This document shows positions 1-12,811 of a stretch of DNA of 64,000 nucleotides, piece after piece; position 1 is the first letter of the stretch; each line of letters begins with the position of its first letter. The stretch covers positions 310,001 through 374,000 of the forward strand of contig NDFF03000001.1 in assembly GCA_002150815.3 (NCBI GenBank), read 5' to 3'. The notes under the pieces were generated by a model that saw nothing but the letters and a program-made list of their open reading frames with translations, was not told the DNA's origin and searched no databases. This DNA is from Grammothele lineata. Its lineage: Eukaryota; Basidiomycota; Agaricomycetes; Polyporales; Polyporaceae. The translations under genes and the position numbers were made by a program.

Positions 1-649
1 GAGGACCCCGATCTCGATCGCACATCTCGCATGTAGGAGTATCCGGAGGAAGTTGACTGGAGTCGATCGTCTGCTTTTAGCGTTATCTCGTTTGCTTGTC
101 TTGATTGTCCGTGATCGCTGTTCCTATGTACTCTCGTCCTCAAATGACGACTTCTCGTACTCACCCCGCGGGTCCTCAGCGCGACCAGGCGCGACTATGG
201 CGACATTCAACTCGTTCTGACCAATTATTGCACGGGTACGTCAGCTGACCGGCCGACAACCCCGGAGCGCTGTTTAGCATCCAAGGACCCCTGTCTCCCG
301 CCAGACGACATTCAGTATGCGTCCGCAGCGAACAGAGAAGTTTGAGATGAGGCACGTCGAAAACTTCTGCATATCTCTGTGTTGGCACGCCTTGGCATCT
401 CTGGGCAAGTGCCAGGCGCGATGGGCGTCCCTGGCTCTGCGTGATAGACGGCCCCGCTATCTGCCCCTCCAAATTCCATCTCCCCACCATACGCGCATGT
501 ATAATAACCCGTGCTCGCTCGCCCGCGCTCCTTCTCCCCCGACGCCAGGCCAGTCTTCTTAGCCACCGACCTCTCCCTCTCCGGTGCACGCGACGCGTTC
601 CCTGGTCGACGGTCTTCCCTCCACCGCCCCATACGCGCAACCCCCCGCC
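1..649. other. Left-edge intergenic region, upstream of the permease
   Basis: No gene is supported here. Frame 1 reads eleven codons ending in Met and then a stop at positions 34-36, which could be the last residues of a gene cut by the window edge, but this is too short to claim. The rest is the presumed promoter and 5' leader of the amino-acid permease that starts at 650; a pyrimidine-rich stretch runs just before its ATG. Open frames on both strands here are GC-driven and show no recognisable protein. Confidence 0.4.
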
Positions 650-2833
650 ATGTCCGACCTGGAGAAGCACGCATCCGACAGCGCCAGTGGATCCTTCGCG
701 CAGAAGGACCAGTACTTCGCGGGCCATGCGGAAGAGATCCTCATTGACCCGGATGAAAAGCAGAGTCTTCACAGAGATCTGTCTGCGCGGCAAATCTCTA
801 TGATAGCGGTACGTCGCCCATCTAGCTCTCTTGAACACAGGGCGTGGTGGGTCCTGACGCTGGTATGGGTGGATTGTGGTAGCTGGGAGGGGCCATTGGA
901 ACTGGTCTCATCATCGGCTCCGGGACAGCTCTTGTGCGTGGAGGACCGCTGGGCATTTTCTTGGGCTACAGCTTCGTCGGGGTCGTGTGCTACATGGTCA
1001 TGGTCGCGCTCGGCGAGATGGCTGCGTACCTACCTCACAAGAAGGGTTTTCCCGGGTACGCAACGCGCTTCGTGGACCCTGCGTTCGGTTTTGCCCTGGG
1101 CTGGAACTACGTCTTGAAGTGAGTGTAGCATGCTCGTCATGCACCACTGTACACGTGAATTCAACTTTTCTCGACTAGGTATCTAATTGTCACACCGAAT
1201 AACATCAATGCTGCTGGTGTTGTCATCCAATACTGGACGCAAAAGGTGCACATCGCTATCTGGATGGGTACGTGTTCAAACTGTAGCAGGTTACAGTAGA
1301 TCTAATACTATCCTATCCCAGTTATCTTTATTGCCTTCAGTACGTATAAAGCCTTTCGGATATGATGCCAGAATTCTTACCCAAGCATCTCCCAGTTTTC
1401 CTCATAAACCTGTTCGGCGTCCGGGTGTTCGGAGAGCTTGAGTTCTGGTTCAGTAGCATCAAGGTTGTCACCCTGATCGGCCTTCTACTCATGGGCATCA
1501 TCATCGACCTTGGCGGTAACCCGAGACATGATCGCCTCGGATTCCGCTACTGGGACCACCCTTACGGTCCCATGGGTGGATATCTCAAGTCCCAAGTGCA
1601 CAACGAACACCTGGCGATCTTCCTCGGTTTCTGGAGTACCCTGACGAATGCACTTTTCGCGTACATCGGCACGGAGCTGATCGGAGTCACTGTCGGTGAG
1701 GCGCAAGCCCCGCGCAAGAACATTCCTATCGCTATCCGCCGGACGTTCTTCCGTATACTCGTCTTCTACGTAGGCGGCGTGTTCGTGATCAGCTTGATAG
1801 TCCCCAGCACGGATAACGTAAGTGACGGCCTGTTCTCCTATTACCAGTGACTGACCTAGTACGTTGTTTAGTCTCTCTTCATAGCCAATAAATCGAAAGC
1901 AGGGGCGGCCGCGTCCCCTTTTGTCGTCGGTAAATATTGTTTCAGTTACTGTCGTGTTCACAGGCTCATCATGCCTGCCGTCAGCTACAACCTTCGCGGG
2001 TATCAGGATTTTGAACCACATCATCAACGCCGCCATTCTACTCTTCGTGCTCAGCGCTGCGAACTCGGATCTCTATATCGGCACTCGTACGCTGTATGGC
2101 CTCGCCGTTCAGGGTCAAGCTCCCAAGATCTTTGCAAAGGTCAATCGTTCGGGTGTCCCCATCCCGTCGTTGATCCTGTGTACGCTCTTCTGCGGCCTGG
2201 TCTTCTTGAACGTTTCTTCCAGCAGTTCGAAGGGTAAGTGACCTCCGCACTTTGCCGACGTTTTCACTCACGAGTTCGACAGTGTTCGGCTGGTTTGTCA
2301 ACCTGGTGTCGACGTTCGGGGCGATCACTTGGATGTGCATTTGCTACACGCACATGTGAGTACCTCTACATATTCCAGCTGTGAATGCGTTCCTTAATTG
2401 TTCCCTCGGACATAGCCGTTTCATGAAGGCGCTCAAAGCTCAGGGCATGTCTCGGGATGATCTTCCCTACAAGGCTCCCTTCCAGCCTTGGGGCTCCTGG
2501 TTTGCGCTCATCTCCACGGCTATCATCACGTTGTTCAAAGGTACGTCGTTCGTGACCAGACTCGCACGCGCCTCTTACAGGCTTTGTACAGGTTTCGATA
2601 CTTTTATTCCCTTCACGAAGGACACGTTCGTGACGGCGTACATTGCGCTACCAACCTTCGTACTGTTCTACAGCGGATATAAGCTGTACTACCGCTCGAA
2701 GCTTATTCCTCCTGAGAAGGTCGACTTGATTACGGGCAAACGTGAAATCGATGAGGAAGAGGAGCGCTTCAATGCGGAGCAGGCCGCGAAGGGGCCGCGC
2801 ACGAGGTGGCAGAGGATATGGGATAATCTGTAA
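650..2833 (+). CDS. Amino-acid permease, fungal YAT family (APC superfamily)
   Basis: Plasma-membrane amino-acid/proton symporter of the yeast amino-acid transporter family (Gap1/Dip5 type). The first exon, 650-808, encodes a charged cytosolic N-terminus; the next exon begins at 883 with LGGAIGTGLIIGSG, the glycine-rich first transmembrane segment typical of APC carriers, followed by GEMAAYLP. Later exons carry WNYVLK, FVGVVCYMVM, a loop with RFGYWDH-like sequence (RLGFRYWDH), GTELIGVTVGEAQAPRKNIP, SAANSDLYIGTRTLYGLA and a short acidic tail ending WQRIWDNL. These are family hallmarks in the right order, and the joined length of roughly 550-570 residues is usual. At least six short introns interrupt it. 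Substrate specificity cannot be read from sequence. Start chosen because the ATG at 650 opens the only frame that splices into the first membrane segment. Confidence 0.95.
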
Positions 2834-3378
2834 TGACGCTTCTCATCATGTTGTTTACGACTTTGGATGTGTTGTATGTGTCGTGTGTATTGACCAGTGA
2901 TATATTTTACGAACCACTTTGCCAAGTTGGACACAGCTAAGATCGATGCTGACGGAGCATACTATCACAAAATTCTACTAGTAAAGCGGAGCCGCGACGT
3001 GTGCGTGAATCGGCGATGCATTCTGGGAAGTCGCTCTCGTCAGGATGCTGAGTCAGGAGCGCCACGGTCACGACCAGCATGGAATTTCAGGAAATTGGCG
3101 GAGTGTACCGGCGTCCGGCGGCGTGCGCCCGTTCGTCCAGGAATGGCAGGCGGATGACGAGAGGACGTCGATGGTGGATTTGCCCCTTGTATCAGCCGCT
3201 GCGCGAGAGGTGTATAAGAGCATTCCCCGCATGACTTTCCAGCATGTTCTTCCTGATCACGGTCCTCGCCCTCGCCGCCGCTATAAAGGGGCTCGCGCTC
3301 GAGACTTGCAGCACCCCCTCTCCGTTCGATAATCTCTCAACACAGTATCCTGCCTGCTTAGTCTATTCCAACGCTGAC
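2834..3378. other. Intergenic region, permease 3' end to pirin start
   Basis: Holds the 3' untranslated region of the permease and the promoter of the pirin gene. The only clear element is the TATA box at 3282-3288. The open frame crossing the TATA box is discussed among the rejected items. Confidence 0.6.
3282..3288 (+). promoter_or_regulatory. TATA box of the pirin gene
   Basis: TATAAAG lies 91 bases before the pirin ATG at 3379. A start site about 30 bases downstream would leave a leader of about 65 bases containing no other ATG. It fixes the pirin start: the ATG at 3244 lies upstream of the TATA box and should not be in the mRNA. Confidence 0.6.
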
Positions 3379-4775
3379 ATGTCTACATCGAGAACAGTGG
3401 TCAAGAAGGTGCTGGCCGTCGAGACCGAGGAGGTATGTCTTTTATAATGTGTTCAATGCCAAAGCTTCTACTAAATCACATGTTTTCAGGGCGCCGGAGC
3501 CCTTGTGCGACGGTCTATTGGTTCTCCGCAGCTGAGAAATGTAACGCCGTTTCTCATGCTGGACCACTTCCATATTTCCAAGGGTGCTGTAGGTGTATAT
3601 TCATTTCTGGTCTGAGACAGCGCTAAAGTGAGCTCAGGGCTTCCCCGACCATCCTCATCGTGGTCAAGCCACTGTGACCTACATGCTAGAGGGGTACGTA
3701 GCTTTAGCCACAGAGTCGTAAGACTCAGACTGATATCAGCGCCTCAGCTCAAGTCTCCACGAGGACTCAGCCGGCCATAAGGGCAAGATCGAAGCGGGTG
3801 GCGTCCAGTGGATGTGTGCTGTAAGTATCATCCATGGTCGGACTTTACCTGTGCTCATATAACTGATACGGGTTCTACCATTAGGGCAAAGGGAGTGAGT
3901 GTCTGTCCGTCCTCCTCCAATCCTTGTGGCGTTGAATGTAACGTGTGCAGTCATCCACGCCGAGATGCCCGTATCTGGCGAAGGCATTCCTGAACCTCGT
4001 GGCATGCAGCTTTGGGTTGACCTGCCGAAACAATACAAGATGGTCGAACCTTCTTATCAAGAGCTCGGCCCTGATCAGTACGCCTTAGTGCAAAATCTCA
4101 GCCCTCTTTGTTGCTGAAGTTCCATCGTTAGGATTCCAGAAGCATTCCCTCAAGGGCAGGCTGGCCCAGTTAAAGTTCGCGTAATTAGCGGCAAGAGCCA
4201 CGGAGTGGAGTCTCCAGTACGCCCTCTAGGTGGTTGCTGGTACTTCCACTTTATCTTCAAGAAACCTGGTACTGTTTTCCAAGAAATACGTGAGCCGTGC
4301 ACGTTAGAATCTTCCCTGGGCAGCGTGTTGACCTTCACCGCTTTCCAGCTGCTGGCTGGACTGCCTTCATTTACAGTGCGTCGTTGTTGGATGAAAGTCT
4401 GTGAACCTGCTTTCACTAATATCCTACAGGCTGGAAGGGTCGTCTTCGGGTAGGCTCGGAGTCTATCCCGTTCGAGCCATTCAACACTTTGGTGCTCTCC
4501 GCAGAAGCCGGGGAGAGTGGCGTCGAGCTCACAGCGACGGAGGAAGGCACCGAGTTCGTTCTGGTACGTTCTTCCGTCCCCAATAGACGTGGTCATCGAA
4601 TCTCACCGTGGACATGTAGGCTGCTGCCGAGCCTCTTGACCAGCCCGTCGTACAGTACGGACCATTCGTCATGACGTCTCGCGACGAGATCCACAAGACA
4701 ATAATGGACTACCAGTTCGCGAAGAACGGATTTGAGAAGGCGCATAGTTGGAAGAGCGAGATCGGCGGGTTGTGA
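3379..4775 (+). CDS. Pirin (metal-binding bicupin)
   Basis: Pirin-family protein of the cupin superfamily. In other species pirins are iron-containing nuclear or cytosolic proteins linked to transcription and to quercetin dioxygenase activity. The joined exons show the N-terminal motif GAGALVRRSIGSPQLRN, then LDHFHISKG, FPDHPHRG, QWMCAGKG and HAEMPVSGEG. The His-Pro-His, the later His and the Glu of HAEMP are the four conserved metal ligands, so the site looks intact. The C-terminal cupin includes SIPFEPFNTLVL and the signature MTSRDEIHKTIMDYQ. About eight introns interrupt it. One exon, 3885-3894, is only 10 nt and completes AGKGI. The 3' end converges on NSA1 with an 81-base gap. Confidence 0.93.
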
Positions 4776-4856
4776 TCTACGATACACATCTCAGAGTGTA
4801 TGATTAGAGTGGTACATTGCTTAATCTACTTTTTTTACTATTTGCGTTCTGTCAGA

Positions 4857-6386
4857 CTAGTGCGCTTCGAGTTTCTTTTCTTTGCGCCGCCTGAATTTCT
4901 CCCCAGTCTCCGAGTCGCTATCCGCTTCTTGCATAGCATCCCAAACGTCATCTTCGCCCTCGCCTTCTCCGTCGTCTTGCCCAACTGACCGCGATGTACT
5001 CTCGATCGAACCATCCCAGACGATGACTGTTGGAACCACATTGACATACGACTTGTCCAAGACTTGACCCTTCTGCTCTTGCTGCTGGCCCGGCCGGCCT
5101 GGGGGCCCAAATGTTGAGTGAAGGCGTACGAAACGATCCTGCGAAGCCGACCCCATGAATGACCCGGCGGCAGCGACGGAGTTCACCGCACCCGCTATGC
5201 CTTTAGACACGTTTGATCAGGTTTTGCGAGTCAAGTGAATAGACACCGAACCTTTGTATGTGTAGATGATCCTGCCATTCCTAAGATCCAGTGCAGATAA
5301 CAGGCACCCACGATCGGAAACGAACGCTTCGCTGATTAAGGGTGAGCGGAAGAACAGCACGGGAAAGACGGATAACACGTACTAGTCGTGAGAGCCCTTC
5401 TCCACCATACTAACACCACCTGTCTTGCCCACACCTTTCCAGTCGGAGATGGGACGTCGGCCGGCACGCGTGTCATACCGACGAACATTCCCACTCGCCG
5501 TACCCACAAGGAGATGGTGATGTGCAGCAGAGGCCGGCGCCGACAGATACGTGAACGCCGTATTATGCACGGGCTGTCGCAGACTCAGATGGTCATTAGG
5601 GACCTAGGGACTGATTCAACTGGCTGCATTGCGCTACGGAAGCACCCAACACTCACGTTCTTTGCCCGCCAAACCTCAGCAGGCAGGAGCTGGTCCCCTC
5701 GCTTGCGTTTTTTGTTGTCAGCACCAGTCCTGTTTATGTTCGACTCTTCCGCTAACGGAGTAAACGTTCTCTCCGTATCCCAGACGGACATCTCCACTTC
5801 ATCTCCACCATACGCAAAGGCCTTTTCGTCATGAGAAAGTCGCCATTCGCATAACCGCAACGGCAGTGACGCAAGGGAGGATGACGGTTCGGAGTCCGCT
5901 TGACCGGGCTTTGTGAGACGGAGTGTACCATTGGATGTGCACGAGTAGACCGCTCTGTTCATAGGTTTCAATACGGAGCGAGCGGATCTTCGAAGGTAGC
6001 TCACCTGTCTGTTGCCGCAAGGCCAACAAACCTCTGTCCTGCCTTCAGTCGAGTTTCTGTCCACTCGTGCACGACTTCTGCTGTGACACTGTCAGAATCG
6101 TTGATTCTGTGTACTGCCGCCGATCCATCAGCGTGCGCGGCGACCAACTGCCCTTGTGAGAAACAGTAAACGGTCACGCATAGATGGAGAGGATGAATGG
6201 CGATACCAGAACATTTGATTCGGGTGTGCGATGCAAGGCGAGTTTTTGGACGGTTTTACTACGCCCAGGGGAGCCATTGCTAGTTAAGGTGGTAGTGAGT
6301 GTTTTCCATTCCTTCGGGTTTTCATCCGATGTAAAAGAGATGGCCTTGATAGAACCGAGCTCATCGCCGGTAAAGAAGGTTGGCAT
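4857..6386 (-). CDS. NSA1: Ribosome biogenesis WD40 protein NSA1/WDR74-like
   Basis: Predicted nucleolar WD40 protein of the Nsa1/WDR74 family, a pre-60S assembly factor that works with the Rix7/NVL ATPase. The N-terminus MPTFFTGDELGSIKAI matches the family start, in which GDELG is characteristic. Middle exons carry WD40-like strands such as LCEWRLSHDEKAFAYGG, SVWDTERTFTPL and LLVGTASGNVRRYDTRAGRR. The C-terminal exon has VPTVIVWDGS and an acidic, then lysine/arginine-rich tail ending KFRRRKEKKLEAH, as expected for a nucleolar factor. The start at 6386 was chosen because it begins the family motif. Identification rests on the N-terminal motif and WD40 pattern; internal splice sites are approximate. 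Its promoter is shared with the divergent RMD5 gene. Confidence 0.8.
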
Positions 6387-6613
6387 GGCAAGTGATAGAG
6401 TATTAGTGCGTTGAGCAGTAGTAGGAAAGAGGACGAGGCTAAGTTGCGCCCGGGCCCGGTGCTCGAGACCATCGCGCCGGGCCTCCGGACTCCAGACTGC
6501 AAGCTTCAACTGGGACGTAGACGCGGGACACTTGCCCGTCTCGCACTCCCAACAACCCTCAGGCCCCAAGAGTCCAACACTTCTCCCTTCCGACGTATCC
6601 TCTCCGATACACA
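6387..6613. promoter_or_regulatory. Bidirectional promoter region between NSA1 and RMD5
   Basis: Only 227 bases separate the two divergent start codons, so both genes must draw on the same short promoter. No perfect TATA box is visible. The region is mixed in composition and includes a pyrimidine-rich stretch before the RMD5 ATG. Confidence 0.5.
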
Positions 6614-8050
6614 ATGGATGGTCCCTTGAAGGAGCTTGCGAAGTTGGAGAAACTGGCAGCCGGGGGATCTATAGGGAAGGGTAAGGCGCCGGCCATAGAC
6701 CAGTCTCTTGATGCCCTCCTCGATTCCCTTCGTGCTGCGAAGCAACGCTACTTGGCTGGCACCGGCTCACAGGAGACACTTTTGAACCTCTCAAAGGAGA
6801 TAGAAGGCAAGAAGAAAGAGGTGGACGAGAGACAGAAAGAGGTGTATAATGCCCTGGCCAAGGTCGGTAAGGCGTTGGACAAGGTAGCGTATAACGTGTC
6901 TGTCGTGCGGCCGAATACTCATTCTCCGTAGAAATTCACCAACCCGCTTCCCAACTCGTATGACCCCCTCTTTGCGTCTGCAGAAGCGAAGGCAGCGCTT
7001 GAACGCACCATTGCCCTTCATTTCTTACGGACGGGGCAGTTCGACACGGCTGAGACATTCCTTAGTGTAAGTGTTAATCGCCAGCTTTGTGCTCATTGAC
7101 TCAAGTGTAATACAGGAATCAGTTGCGACTATCTCCCCAGATGTACAGGCCCAATTCGTGGGTTTGCACCGGATCATGATGTCTCTGCGAAGTGGGGATA
7201 TCTCTCTAGCACTAGAGTGCGTTCACCTCAGGCCTGTGGCTTACGGTATCCCCATTAATCTTTCCACTCCAGATGGGCGGACAAACACCGAGACTTCCTC
7301 TATAAACGGTCGTCATCTCTAGAGTTCCATCTACATCGCTTTCAATACCTTCGGTTCATTATATCTCCTTCCCCTGACGTCGAAGCTGCACTGGCCTACG
7401 CACGGACAAATTTCTCCAAGTTCTTCCCTCAGCACAATATGGAAATACAGCGTCTGATGACGTGTGTACTCTACTTACCCATGGCCAAGATCTTGGGTTC
7501 GCCCTACGCCGATTTGGCTGACCCGGCGACGCACGCGGACCTCGAGAGAATGTTCGCCACTGAGTATTGCGCTAGCCTAGGCATGAGCAGGCAAGCACCG
7601 CTCAGGGTTATCAGCGACATTGGCGGCGGCGGGGCTTTGGCTAGGATTGAGAAGGGCCGGAAGGTCATGCGGGAGAGGAAAAGCGAGTGGAGCCAATCTG
7701 ATGAGCTGCCGGTAAGGATCCTATTGCTTTATCCAAGAAAAGTGCTGCCCCTAATTGTTCTCTACTTCACAGATTGAGATACCGCTCGCCCCGGAAAACC
7801 GGTATCATTCAATATTCGCTTGCCCAGTCTCCAAGGAACAATCCACAGAAGCCAACCCTCCGATGATGCTTGCATGTGGGCACGCATTGGCGAGGGAAAG
7901 TCTATCGAAGCTGAACAAATCAACGACTGCGGGGCAAGTTGCGAGTACTTTCTCCAAAATGTCGTACTGATGATTTGTTCCAGCCGTGTGAAATGCCCGT
8001 ATTGCCCGACGGAGTCCACAATAGCTGCCGCCCTCCGGGTTTACTTTTGA
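6614..8050 (+). CDS. RMD5: GID/CTLH complex E3 ubiquitin ligase subunit RMD5 (GID2)
   Basis: RING-type subunit of the GID/CTLH ubiquitin ligase, which in yeast degrades gluconeogenic enzymes when glucose returns. The N-terminal exon (MDGPLKELAKLEKLAAGG) is followed by a LisH/CTLH region with AALERTIALHFLRTGQFDTAE and ALEWADKHRDF, then a CRA-type region. The C-terminus carries the degenerate Gid-type RING: FACPVSKEQSTEANPPM, LACGHALARESL, KCPYCP, ending AALRVYF. This spacing is specific to RMND5/Rmd5 and distinguishes it from Fyv10/MAEA. Four or five short introns; stop at 8050. Shares a promoter with NSA1. About 420 residues when joined, usual for the family. Confidence 0.92.
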
Positions 8051-8340
8051 AGGATATGGATTCGAACTGGATGGAATGTTGTATCAGCCCTGTATCATTT
8101 TGTACAAAATGTTTGTAACTACACCTTGCACGGACATCCGATTGCGTTGTTAGAAAAGTCGTGACTTGAATACTGGATATTACGAGTATTCACCTACTAC
8201 TACAAGCAAGGCGCTAACTCAATCGCGGTCAGTCATGGTCACGTGCCTAACGCGCGACGCGAGGTGTTGTCTCTGTGCGGCCGTGGTCGCGGGAGTATTG
8301 TACCTTTCCGCCATGCTAGCCACGCGTAACTGAGAACGCG

Positions 8341-11300
8341 ATGGATCATTTTCGCCCTCCCCGTACCTCTGCCCCTCTGCGCGTACCCGTGGCCTCTTCA
8401 AGTCGTGTACGCGACCCCCTAGACGACTCCCATGCTTCCACGGCCGTCGCTCCCGAACTCATCGCACTCTCCGCCGAAGAGATTGACTTCATCGATGAAG
8501 TCATCAGCCGCGCTCCTGCTACTTCATCTACTTTCCTGACGGTGTTTAAGGCGTACAACGATGTACTTCAGGAGCGTGGCTTGGACCCCCAAAACGAGGT
8601 GGTCTACTATGGGAAGCTCCTGAAGATTGGAACGCTTAAGGGGAAGAACTGGGTGGACAAGTGGAACACGGTGAAGAATGAACAAGGATGTGACTCGAAA
8701 GCCGGCGCGAGCACCAGAGGGGGCAGGACGACCCGTATAAGCCGTACGCCAGCAAAATCTACGTCTAAGCCCCATGTTCGACCACCGTACAACCCTTCAG
8801 ACCCGGATACTTTCACCCTACACTCGCACCAGGAAGACACGGATCGAACTGAAGACCCCGTCCCCGCATCTACAAGTAGCAGACACATACCCTACACCGC
8901 TCTCCATGACGATACTCCACGTCCCCCTCGCCGCTTCGGCGCCTCAGCCACAGTTACGTCCAACAACTCGCTAGGGTTGGACACCGGACCACCATTGACC
9001 ATCCACGACACCAGTGATGCTCTTCGCCGTCTTGCAACTCGCGCACGGACTGCCGCCGTACCTCGCTGGGAGACGGAAACCACTACTCAAGTCTCGAGCG
9101 TCCCGCCTTCCTATCGTACCGCCGTGCGTGATGACCCACCTATCTTGAAAGAGAAGGAGAAAGAAAGGGCACCTTACTACGCAAGAAGTCAGACTATGAC
9201 CCATGATCTACCCCCACCACATCCACTTGCGTCAACGCTTCAACCATCGACTGGACCACAGCGCAGAGAACGTGACAAGACGCAAGATGATGACTTACCC
9301 CGAGATCCGTTCGAGAGGATCAGGTTTGAGCGCAACCTGGAGCTTGCGGACCAATTTCGTAACGATCGTCTCGTTGAGCGATGTTACGAGGTTTGGAAAC
9401 AGGGGTATGAGTGGATTATTGTGAGATCGCATTCCATATTACGGCGGTACCGAGCTAAGATCTGGGATTTAGACTACCGGAGAGCAGATAGCCGAAGCAA
9501 GAGATTCGCTCATCTTGCGCCGCACTCTTCAATATTGGCGAAGACGTACAGCTGCTCGACGGGATTTGTATCTGCGGGTTTGTGCCTTGTCGAATCGACG
9601 ATGCCTCAAACGCATTTTTCAGGCTTGGAAACATAAAACTAAGGGAAAAAAACAACTTCATTGGCGAGACGACATGCGTCTACGTCTCAAGACCGTACGA
9701 GAACGTGACGAGCTCCGGCTGAAAAAGGATATGTGGGGAAAGTGGCGACAACTCCACCTTACACGCTTATCGGAACAGCAGTTTTCTCGGAGGATACTGC
9801 TATGTTTTTTCAGCCGCTGGAAGTCGAAGCTAAAGCGCCTAGACGAGCTCGAGGCGGCGGCGGAGCACTTGACGTATGTGCACGATGAGAGGGCCTTGGA
9901 CCGCGCCTGGAATGTGTGGCGACAAATGGCCGAGTTGAAGGGAGCGGAGAAGACGATGAAGGACCGCATAGATTTGCGCATCATGGCTAACGCAATCGAC
10001 CTGTGGAGGCGAAATTAGTGCGCAGCCCGCTAATTGCGCCTGAACTACGCTGACCTGTATACAGTCACCATTATCGGATCGCCGACCGTCACCACGATGC
10101 GTTGATTTTGAAGCACACTTATAATTGCTGGAAGGCAGCCCAGACCCGAATACGGGTGCGTGAATATTATGGCGTACTGACATTAATATTGACAAACTTG
10201 CAGGTACTGGAACACCGAGCCGACAAGCATCTGGCTCGGCGGGATGATGTTCTCGTTCGAGCTATCGTTCGAATATGGAAAGCTCATGAACGTGGCCGAT
10301 CCCTAACCCGTCTCACCGCGCAGCATCTCTTGAAGCAGGCATGGGGCGTCTGGAAGCAGCGGATAGAAGAACAGAAGGAACGCGAAGGTCGGTCTCCGAT
10401 TCCCACCAACTTGATGTCGCATTAACCTGCCATGACTCTGAATGCAGAAATGGCGCACTTGTTCCAATCACGCGCATCGTCAATACTCACCGCCGATGCT
10501 TTCAAGAGATGGCGCACTGTTTTTCAGTCCCACCAGAACGCGCAGTCTTTCGCTGTGCATTACCACCGGGCTCAGCTGCAGTATAAAATGCTCTTGATCT
10601 GGCGCCTACGCCTGCGAGCGAAACTGCGCGTGGCCAAACAGGCCAAAGTTGCGCAGAGATACCTACTTCTGCGGCGATACTTCCGTGCATGGGAGGTCAA
10701 GGTGGGACACTGCCGCCGTGAGAGGAAGCTGAAGGAGTTCCAACTACGCGCAACGAAGAAACTTTTTGACCGTGAGTGTTCATATCGCAAGGCTAGCAGA
10801 CACGGGCCTCACGTTCGTTTTAGAATGGCTTGAGCGGGCACGGCGACAGCGCAGCGTTAAGTTTGCTGAAGAAATTATTAGTCAGCGAGTCGCTATGGTG
10901 CGTTCATTGGGATGACCTCATTCCACCCTCCCTCACTCCGTTGCAGCGGGTCATGGACAACACCCTGCGTCATTGGACCACCCGGGTCGCCGATCAAAAG
11001 TTTAGAGAACTTGAATCGACGCACAGTTATAACAAGGCTCTTGTCCTGTACGCACGCACTTTCGTACTCACTGTCACATCCCTTGTTCACGCCATAACTC
11101 GTATAGACATGCATATAACAAATGGAAGGCTGCCTGCAAGCGGCACGTCGACGACCTCAGCCTAATGGAGAGCTACCAGGACATCAAGCGCGAAGGTTTG
11201 AGCACTAGACATCTTGATCCATTCATCGATTGACATGCATCCACAACAGAGAACATACGGAAGATGTTCTACCGCTGGCTTGCTGCCGCCAAGAAGTCTC

Positions 11301-12494
11301 GTCACAAACGACTATACTTGCAAGCTAAAGAGGAAGAGTTCAAGCTCACTGTCGTCGCTGGCGCGTGGGATAAGTGGCGAGAGCGCTTCCAGGATATCCG
11401 TCTACAACCTATGGTCAGTCAGAGCCGTCATCTTTGCCGTGGCACGGTCTAACTTCTTATGTAGGCCGACGCTTTCCTCAAGCAACGCCAAAGGGATCTC
11501 CTGTTACGAGCCTATGGCATCTGGCATTCGAAATCACTGGTATGTTCCACGTGACCTAGAGCATAACTAGTCTAAAGCGTCTAATAACCCGCGCAGTCTC
11601 TCCCTGCCGTTCGTTTCCATGCGTCTACTGTTAAAGCCAGGTACTGGAAGAAATGGCGAGACCTAATGCCACGAGCCTTACAAGCGAAGGCCGCACGAGA
11701 GGTGGATCGCCACAATACACTCAGTACGTCGGTTCCCGTCTCTCAAACACTCCGTATTCATATTGCCCTTCGATAGCGAAAGCGTTCGCCTACTGGCGGA
11801 AGGCCCAGCAGAAAAAGATCGACCACAAAGCTATCAAGTGTGTTTACTCCCTTTTCACCGTCATCGTAACCACGCTCACCACGCACATAGCTACGCTCGC
11901 TACCTCGAGCTCCTTTCTTCTGCGCCGCGTCAGCCTCCCCAGCCCCAACGCACGTCCGCGCTGGTCGCCCGCGGACGCACCGTCTTCCCCTCGTCGCGGC
12001 GCCCGCCCGTGCCCTCTCCTCCACCATCAGATACCGAAGCCGACGCTGACGCCAAGACACCAGCCCCCGTGCGCCCTGCCTTCGCGCGCCCGCGTCCGGC
12101 GCAAAACCTGACGCGGGTGGGCATCGCGAGCCTGCTCGCCGCAAACCGTACCGGGGCGCGCACCGCGTCGCCCGAGCGGCCCAAGCTGGGCACCACTCGC
12201 CGCACGGCAGCAGCGTCTGTCACAGCACGCGCCCCAAGCCCGTCGAAGACGGAGACGGAGACGGAGGGGGAGGCGGCGGTCCGCCCGCGGATCTCAGCAT
12301 GGCGCAGGGAGGTGAAGCCGCTCCCGCCCAAGAGCGCGCCGCCGAGCGTTGCTGGTGACACTGCAGCGACTGCGACGGTCGGCGGCGGCAAGAGCGGGAG
12401 GGGGCGGAGCGGGAGCTTGTGGGAGGAGCTGAAAGAGGTGCGACGGCGGTCGAGGGCGCCGACGGAGCGGACGTACTCTCCCGAGCCGCTGTGA
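8341..12494 (+). CDS. SFI1: SFI1-type centrin-binding repeat protein
   Basis: Long protein built from an N-terminal Ser/Pro-rich low-complexity region and then many degenerate repeats with a basic-hydrophobic core and a conserved Trp-Lys or Trp-Arg, spaced about 30-35 residues apart. Examples are CYEVWKQGYE, LQYWRRRTAARRD, IFQAWKHKTKGKK, KDMWGKWRQLHL, CFFSRWKSKLKR, AWNVWRQMAELK, HTYNCWKAAQTR, AWGVWKQRIEEQ and AWDKWRERF. These match the SFI1 spindle-body repeat, in which each alpha-helical unit binds one centrin/Cdc31 at the spindle pole body. At least nine introns split the repeats. The C-terminus (about 11,900-12,494) is proline/arginine-rich and ends TERTYSPEPL. The start at 8341 opens a clean frame and a folded-looking segment (ALSAEEIDFIDEVISRAP) that may be a separate N-terminal domain. 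Family call is firm; orthology to yeast SFI1 is inferred. Confidence 0.82.
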
Positions 12495-12811
12495 GAGGTG
12501 CACACTGCGAGAGATCGGGCGGAGCGAGGGACTGTTGCCATTCGTTCTGGGACTGGATTCGTTTTTTTGCATAAGTTATCGTCTTGCGCTTTGGATTCGC
12601 CTGGTCAGTATGCTCTCGACGTTTGATATTGTTGTCCTCCCGCATTACTAGCTCTGCCTCCATGCCCATGTCTCGCGATAGCTATATGTCCTATGTGCCA
12701 TCATGTTTTGGATCCTCCAGCGTGTGTCGGATCGTCAGAATTGTTTTCATGGTCCACCGCACGCCACTGGCCATTCCCTAGGGGATTGAAGGACGAAACG
12801 AGACGTATCGT
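12495..12811. other. Convergent intergenic region, SFI1 and PIG-Y 3' ends
   Basis: Contains the two 3' untranslated regions. T-rich runs near 12,560 and 12,630 could serve the SFI1 mRNA end. No further feature is seen. Confidence 0.5.

Noticed and set aside
3244..3378. Secretion-signal-like N-terminal extension of pirin (MFFLITVLALAAAIKGLALE)
   Set aside because: The ATG lies upstream of a good TATA box at 3282-3288, so it should not be in the mRNA. Pirins are not secreted, and the ATG at 3379 gives the normal family start.
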